64,000 bases of DNA from Desulfoluna limicola. GTDB taxonomy: Bacteria; Desulfobacterota; Desulfobacteria; Desulfobacterales; Desulfolunaceae. Below the pieces are notes generated by a model. The model did not search any database. It saw only the letters and a program-made list of their open reading frames with translations, and was not told the origin of the DNA. Position 1 is the first letter of the stretch. The number at the start of each line of letters is the position of its first letter. Shown piece after piece: positions 60,135-64,000 of the stretch. The DNA is taken from the NCBI RefSeq assembly GCF_021654575.1, contig NZ_AP024488.1, positions 4,239,501-4,303,500 on the forward strand, in the 5' to 3' direction. The translations under genes and the position numbers were made by a program.

Positions 60135-60973
60135 AAAAACGGATCCATCTGATACTGATTGCCTTTTCTTTCCAGGTTTTCTTTATCATTACCGCCTGCT
60201 CACCGGTTCAAGAGGCCAGGGAGGCGTTTCCTTATCCCGATGAGGCACCCACGCTTTCGCCCACCTTTTCCGTGGTCACCTGGAATGTGGCCAAGGCCGG
60301 CAAAAGCTCTGTGGGCGAGATCACGAACTTCATCGAGGCGCTCAGCTCGGACCTGCCCTCCCCTGTCATCGCCCTGCAGGAGGCCACGGGCGAGATACTT
60401 GACACCCTTGGGCGCGGGGCCCATTTCGCGGACAGCTTCCACTGGTGGTGGAGCGACACCCACTCAGGAGTCGCCCTGCTTGCTCCGACGGCCCCCATCG
60501 ACGCTCGGGCCATCAAGGTCAACAGGCGCGAGCTCGGCTGCACCACCCCCAAGATGGGGCTGGCTGCGACGTACCCGATTTCTGGGCATGATGCCGCAAC
60601 GCAGCGACTTCTGGTGGTCACCCTCCATGGGCTTAACTTTGAGATCTCCCCCACCGGACTTTCCGCCCAAATGAAAAAAATACACACACTGATCTCTGAA
60701 TTCCACGGGCCGGTGGTGGTCTGCGGGGATTTCAACACCTGGAGCGCAGAACGGCTGGCTGTTGTGACCATGGCCCTCCCCGACTTCAAAGAGGTTCCGG
60801 TAAATGGCTTACGTCCCGGGGCATCACAGGTGGTCTCATTCATCGGTGGGGATGCCCAACTGCCCATCGATCGAATATTCTATCGGGGCCTGGTCCCCGC
60901 AGGACCGGCCACAGCCGTCCCGACCCCCCTTTCCGACCATGTACCCGTCATGGCCCAGTTCAGCCTGCCATGA
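60131..60973 (+). CDS. Endonuclease/exonuclease/phosphatase-family lipoprotein
   Basis: Protein of 280 residues with an N-terminal lipoprotein signal (lipobox ITAC, C23) and an EEP domain: SVVTWNVAKAG, IALQEATGE, VVTLHGLNFE, VVCGDFNTW, LPIDRIFY and LSDHVPVMAQF are the metal- and phosphate-binding motifs in order. It would act outside the cytoplasmic membrane on nucleic acids, lipids or phosphoesters. GTG start with GGAGG at 6 bases and a four-base overlap with the rhomboid stop, so the pair forms one operon. Confidence 0.88.
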   Translation: MKKRIHLILIAFSFQVFFIITACSPVQEAREAFPYPDEAPTLSPTFSVVTWNVAKAGKSSVGEITNFIEALSSDLPSPVIALQEATGEILDTLGRGAHFADSFHWWWSDTHSGVALLAPTAPIDARAIKVNRRELGCTTPKMGLAATYPISGHDAATQRLLVVTLHGLNFEISPTGLSAQMKKIHTLISEFHGPVVVCGDFNTWSAERLAVVTMALPDFKEVPVNGLRPGASQVVSFIGGDAQLPIDRIFYRGLVPAGPATAVPTPLSDHVPVMAQFSLP

Positions 60974-61145
60974 CATTTACAACAGCGCACCTTTCTGTTC
61001 TAATGACCTTGGAGACGTTGTAAAAAAGGTCTGGTGCTTTTGCTCCTGTGTTGCGAAAAAGCAACGACTGACGATGCCAATCATCGGATTTTTACACCGG
61101 CATCCATTATCAACCATCATCTGCCTGTCACACATGGAGAGCGTC

Positions 61146-61694
61146 ATGATCCTTAACATATCGATTCTTTCAGAAAACTGGAGCGAGTTCTCCCTAAGCG
61201 AGCCCCACACCCACTTCCCTGGCCTTGCCGACCTGGAAAAAAGCGGCGAAGCCCGATTTACATCACCCCTTGCCATTGACCTGTCGGCTCGAATCACGGG
61301 AGGCCAGGTGGAAGTCAAGGGGACCTTGGCCCTGACGGTCGAACAGCCCTGCGGACGATGCCTGGAACCATTTTCCGGAGAACTGAGCACAACCATCGAG
61401 CTTTACTTTGCTGATGAAGCCGATCACATCCAGAGTATGGAAGAGGGTGATGAGGTAGAACTCACGGAAGAGGCCCTCTCCAAGGAGACCTTCAGCGGAG
61501 ACCGAATCGACCTGACTCAGTACCTCCAGGATGAGGTGGTGATGGCCCTGCCCCTGAACCCGACCTGCCGTGAGACCTGCAAGGGGCTTTGCCGGGAGTG
61601 CGGAATGGACCTCAACAAGGGGGCATGCGGGTGCGATACCTCCACCTGCCACCCCGCCTTCGCAAAACTCAAAGTTCTCAAAGGGGGAAAGTAG
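61146..61694 (+). CDS. DUF177 (YceD-like) protein
   Basis: Protein of 182 residues with the DUF177 signature CGRCLEPFSGELSTTIELYF and the C-terminal cysteine cluster CRETCKGLCRECGMDLNKGA. In most bacteria this gene precedes rpmF (ribosomal protein L32) and fatty-acid genes and has been linked to rRNA processing. Here rpmF is absent and an Sm-like gene follows instead. GGAGA lies 5 bases before the ATG at 61146; an earlier in-frame ATG at 61134 is possible. Confidence 0.87.
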   Translation: MILNISILSENWSEFSLSEPHTHFPGLADLEKSGEARFTSPLAIDLSARITGGQVEVKGTLALTVEQPCGRCLEPFSGELSTTIELYFADEADHIQSMEEGDEVELTEEALSKETFSGDRIDLTQYLQDEVVMALPLNPTCRETCKGLCRECGMDLNKGACGCDTSTCHPAFAKLKVLKGGK

Positions 61695-61697
61695 CGC

Positions 61698-62270
61698 ATG
61701 ACTCAGCTCCAGGGGTTCTCCGATTACAAAAAAGAGCGTTATGAATCCTCCTGCTTCACCGCCCTTGAGGGGAGTGGGGAGGAGACCCTGTTCCTGCTGC
61801 ATGGCCAAAAGTCGCTTGTCGGAACGGTTGTGCGCCAGACCACCTACGATATCCACGTCGCGAGCAACGGTGGCGAGCTGGTGGTTCCCAAGGTGGACGT
61901 GAAATGCCACGCAAGCGCGTCTTCGGCGGAGGTTGTGAGTAAGCTCATAAAAATCGACAAAAAAGTATCGACCCTTGAGCTGGGTCCCATCCATGCCCCG
62001 GCCCATCGCTACTTCATCAAAAACAAAACCCTTTACCCCCTTATCAAGGAGAAACAGGTCATGCTGCTTACCCTCCTCGAAGGAGAGGTTATCAAGGGCC
62101 TTGTGGAAAATTTTTCACGGTATGATGTTGAAATGCGGATGAAAGGCGGGGTGGGGCTCACGGTCCTTAGACACGCGATATACGATATCACGGACAAAAA
62201 GGGACGCTGCTACCTGAAGAGCTTTCAGAAGGAGGCAAGGGACTGGAAACGAAGCGCGTTGTACATATAA
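61698..62270 (+). CDS. Tandem Sm/Hfq-like RNA-binding protein
   Basis: Protein of 190 residues with two Hfq-like Sm cores. The first (about 27-72) reads LFLLHGQKSLVGTVVRQTTY-DIHVASNGGELVV. The second (about 119-166) reads LLTLLEGEVIKGLVENFSRY-DVEMRMKGG and ends LRHAIYDI, comparable to the YKHAIS segment of Hfq. The covalent duplication would let fewer subunits build a ring. It starts 3 bases after the DUF177 stop, with GGGGGAAAG as ribosome site. A role in RNA metabolism together with the DUF177 protein is inferred. Confidence 0.75.
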   Translation: MTQLQGFSDYKKERYESSCFTALEGSGEETLFLLHGQKSLVGTVVRQTTYDIHVASNGGELVVPKVDVKCHASASSAEVVSKLIKIDKKVSTLELGPIHAPAHRYFIKNKTLYPLIKEKQVMLLTLLEGEVIKGLVENFSRYDVEMRMKGGVGLTVLRHAIYDITDKKGRCYLKSFQKEARDWKRSALYI

Positions 62271-62299
62271 CAACCGTGCGTTGTTCATAAATTGAATGA

Positions 62300-62472
62300 G
62301 CCTTCGGCGGCCCTGGCGGGGAACCCAACCATAGAAACCTTTGGCAGGCGGGTTTCAGAGATCGCACCCAGCTTAACATCGAATCAAAAGCGGATGTGAT
62401 TTGCCCCGAGAAACGAGGGGTGAAACGCATTCGCAACCCGCTTTCAAAGTGGCACACCTTTCCGGCTGAGGC
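62300..62472. repeat. Diverged complete composite element
   Basis: GCCTTCGGCGGCCCTGGCGG, spacer with GGCAGGCGGGTTT, then GCGGATGTG ... CGCATTCGC around CCCCGAGAAACGAGGGG and AAAGTGGCACACCTTT, ending GGCTGAGGC. Older than most copies by its mismatches. The outer end is GTGAACAGTTACC at 62518-62530. Confidence 0.8.
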
Positions 62473-62536
62473 TCGTTTTCCCAAGCACTTCAGCCATAGA
62501 AGGCCGCTTTATAGGACGTGAACAGTTACCAATACA

Positions 62537-63445
62537 CTATGATTTTCCCCTCAAAATATTTTCCAGGGCCGCTTCCAGAGAGGGGTGAGCAAAGGAAAAC
62601 CCCCAGCTTGAGAGTTTTTCAGGCACCACACGCTGGCTGGCGATGATCTCGCCGCCGAGTTCCCCCATGGCCAATCTAAGGGCAAAAAGAGGAATGGGAA
62701 AAGGAGCCGGCCGCCCCAAAGCTCCGGCAAGGGCCTTGGAAAAGTCCTTGTTTCTTACGACATAGGGCGCACAAAAATTCACGGGGCCTTCCGCACTGTC
62801 ACACCCCATCAAAAAGATCAACGCATCCACAAGATCATCCATATGAATCCACGGGAACCACTGTTCCCCACTCGCAAGGGGACCGCCAAGGCCGAGCTTG
62901 TATGGCGTAAGCATGGCATCCAGTGCGCCCCCGCCCAACCCGAGCACCCCGCCGAAACGCATGATCACCACCCGCACGCCCTTGGCTGAGGCAGCCATGG
63001 CTTCTGCTTCCCAACGCTTGCACAGCTCCGCAAGAAACCCGTCGCCACCGGCATCATCTTCGGCCAGCAGCGTGTCCCCCCGATCTCCGTAGAAGCCCAC
63101 GGCGGAGGCACTGAGCAGCACCGTCTTTGCGCTCGGGCTGATGGCATTCACCACATGCTCCGTGGTAAGAAGGCGACTCTCCACAATCTCCGCTTTTTTT
63201 TCTTCGTTCCAGCGGGTGAAGATGCTGCGTCCGGCCAGGTTAATGACCACCTCACTGCGTGCAACCTCCTCCTGCCAGGGACCGGCAACAGTGGTATCAC
63301 AGGTGATGGTACGAAACCGGTCCCGTCCCAGGAGCGACGAAAGGCCATTGCGACCGGTCACTGCGACGTCATGCCCCTCCTCCAGAAGTCGGGTTGCCAC
63401 GGCAGTACCGACAAAACCAGTTCCACCTGTGATCAAAACATTCAT
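62537..63445 (-). CDS. TIGR01777-family NAD(P)-dependent epimerase-like protein (YfcH-like)
   Basis: Protein of 302 residues, extended SDR fold: MNVLITGGTGFVGTAVATRL with GxxGxxG, NLAGRSIFTRWNEEKKAEI, the active-site ASAVGFYGDRGD (Y in YGD) and GEQWFPWIHMDDLVDAL, all typical of TIGR01777 (YfcH). The short C-terminal DUF1731 segment is present (SQRVVPEKLSSWGF). Substrate unknown. GAGAG precedes the start at 63445. Confidence 0.92.
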   Translation of the reverse strand: MNVLITGGTGFVGTAVATRLLEEGHDVAVTGRNGLSSLLGRDRFRTITCDTTVAGPWQEEVARSEVVINLAGRSIFTRWNEEKKAEIVESRLLTTEHVVNAISPSAKTVLLSASAVGFYGDRGDTLLAEDDAGGDGFLAELCKRWEAEAMAASAKGVRVVIMRFGGVLGLGGGALDAMLTPYKLGLGGPLASGEQWFPWIHMDDLVDALIFLMGCDSAEGPVNFCAPYVVRNKDFSKALAGALGRPAPFPIPLFALRLAMGELGGEIIASQRVVPEKLSSWGFSFAHPSLEAALENILRGKS

Positions 63446-63530
63446 GCCACTCTCTCCCATGCTTAACCCATTATGTCAAACCCCTGGCACGGTGATACCC
63501 CACCGCCAGAGCCCAGGCACTGAAAGGGAA

Positions 63531-63564
63531 GCCCCATCCCCCAGGCACACTGAAGGGATGGGGC
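63531..63564 (-). terminator. Terminator hairpin after the ferredoxin gene
   Basis: Arms GCCCCATCCC and GGGATGGGGC pair perfectly around 14 bases. The minus strand continues TTCCCTTTCAG, a moderate T tract. Confidence 0.6.
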
Positions 63565-63593
63565 ATTGGGCGCGTCGTCCGGAGACGACGCCA

Positions 63594-63788
63594 TCAGTCC
63601 TCCCAGGTAATACAGTCGGCGGGGCAAGCGTCCATGGACTCTTCAATAAGGCCCTCATCCCCCCCTTCAGCCTTAATAACCAGAGCCTTTCCGGCATCCT
63701 CATCAAATTCAAACACATCAGGAGCGATCTCAACGCACGCTTCGCATCCCATGCACTCCTCTTCATCTATCACGACACGCTTTCCCAT
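63594..63788 (-). CDS. Single-cluster ferredoxin
   Basis: Acidic protein of 64 residues with C12-x2-C15-x2-C18 and a distant C54-P (CMGCEACVEI ... DACPADC), the pattern of monocluster [4Fe-4S] or [3Fe-4S] ferredoxins. It is a soluble electron carrier; partner unknown. AGGAGGAGAG lies just before the ATG. Confidence 0.93.
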   Translation of the reverse strand: MGKRVVIDEEECMGCEACVEIAPDVFEFDEDAGKALVIKAEGGDEGLIEESMDACPADCITWED

Positions 63789-63846
63789 ACTCTCCTCCTG
63801 TTGGTAGTGAACAACTGTTAGTCAGGTACTGCCTGTTGAAAAGAGC

Positions 63847-64000
63847 TCACGCCAGGGTGGCGACCCACCCCGCCCGATAGCGTTTGCTGCATCGGGGGCA
63901 GATAAGGATCACCTCGGCCCTGAGGTCCTCCTGAGCGGCAAAGGAGACGTGAAACCCGTCTTCATAGCCGCATCCGGGACAACGGCTGAACTCTTTATCC
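63847..64000 (-). CDS. Zinc-ribbon protein, 3' part only (gene runs off the window)
   Basis: Fifty codons before the stop read FSRCPGCGYEDGFHVSF and VILICPRCSKRYRAGW, two CxxC knuckles forming a zinc ribbon. There is no start codon inside the window, so the gene begins beyond base 64000. Function not determinable. Confidence 0.7.
   Translation of the reverse strand, partial: DKEFSRCPGCGYEDGFHVSFAAQEDLRAEVILICPRCSKRYRAGWVATLA

Overview
This is a 64 kb chromosomal stretch from an anaerobic bacterium, most likely a Desulfobacterota (sulfate-reducer-like deltaproteobacterium). That placement is inferred from gene content: a hydrogenase-like iron-sulfur sensor fused to a chemotaxis signalling domain, orphan ferredoxins and Fe-S proteins, DctP- and GntP-type carboxylate import, two class I CoA-transferases, a sigma-54 activator, a FabI-type reductase pair, and a moderately high G+C background. 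No rRNA, tRNA, CRISPR array or intact transposase was found.

Layout. 1-5.2 kb: ArsR repressor (cut by the window edge), ArsP/YraQ-type permease, two thioredoxin-like proteins, an Fe-S protein and CcdA, which look like one metalloid/thiol redox island. 6.0-12.2 kb: a minus-strand operon (small membrane protein, GntP-type permease, CoA-transferase, SDR reductase) with a very good sigma-54 promoter, preceded by its likely PAS/AAA+/Fis activator. 12.6-19.1 kb: exporters (two-gene LysO, two DMT/EamA permeases, LysE), an AraC regulator, and a NYN/LOTUS-type RNase-like protein. 19.4-26.0 kb: a lipoprotein, two FabI-like reductases in tandem (one without its catalytic tyrosines), a Cdd1-like HhH protein, two ecotin-type protease inhibitors with different P1 residues, a small zinc-finger gene and a PPC-domain protein. 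26.5-35.6 kb: a molybdopterin oxidoreductase, TauE/SafE exporter, an A+T-rich SIR2-like gene (candidate phage defence), a CGGC protein, another DMT permease and an ADP-ribosylglycohydrolase. 35.8-44.3 kb: a Na+/H+ antiporter, an orphan Tat-dependent TRAP binding protein, and a second GntP permease and CoA-transferase. 45-50.8 kb: nucleoside transporter, HxlR regulator divergent from a glyoxalase-fold gene, cation efflux protein and an Old Yellow Enzyme. 51-64 kb: transglutaminase-like DUF3857 protein, YdgA-like protein, hydrolase-cupin pair, hydrogenase-like sensor, rhomboid-endonuclease pair, DUF177 protein followed by a tandem Sm/Hfq-like protein, a TIGR01777 epimerase, a ferredoxin, and the end of a zinc-ribbon gene.

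The most unusual feature is between the genes. Most gaps between transcription units hold all or part of one composite non-coding element of roughly 170-240 bp. It has 12-bp inverted ends (GCCTCCGGCGGC ... GCCGCCGGAGGC) and sometimes an outer inverted pair (GTAACTATTCAGCT ... AGCTGAATAGTTAC). One copy, at 56446-56682, keeps both outer ends and is flanked by an 8-bp direct repeat (GAAAGGTC), as expected of a MITE-like insertion. Its inner hairpin arms differ between copies in a compensating way (GCGGATG/CATCCGC, GCGAATG/CATTCGC, CCGTTGCG/CGCAACGG), so the folded structure appears to be conserved. Over thirty full or partial copies are visible, including a 158-bp tandem triplication, and the element borders frame almost every gene block.
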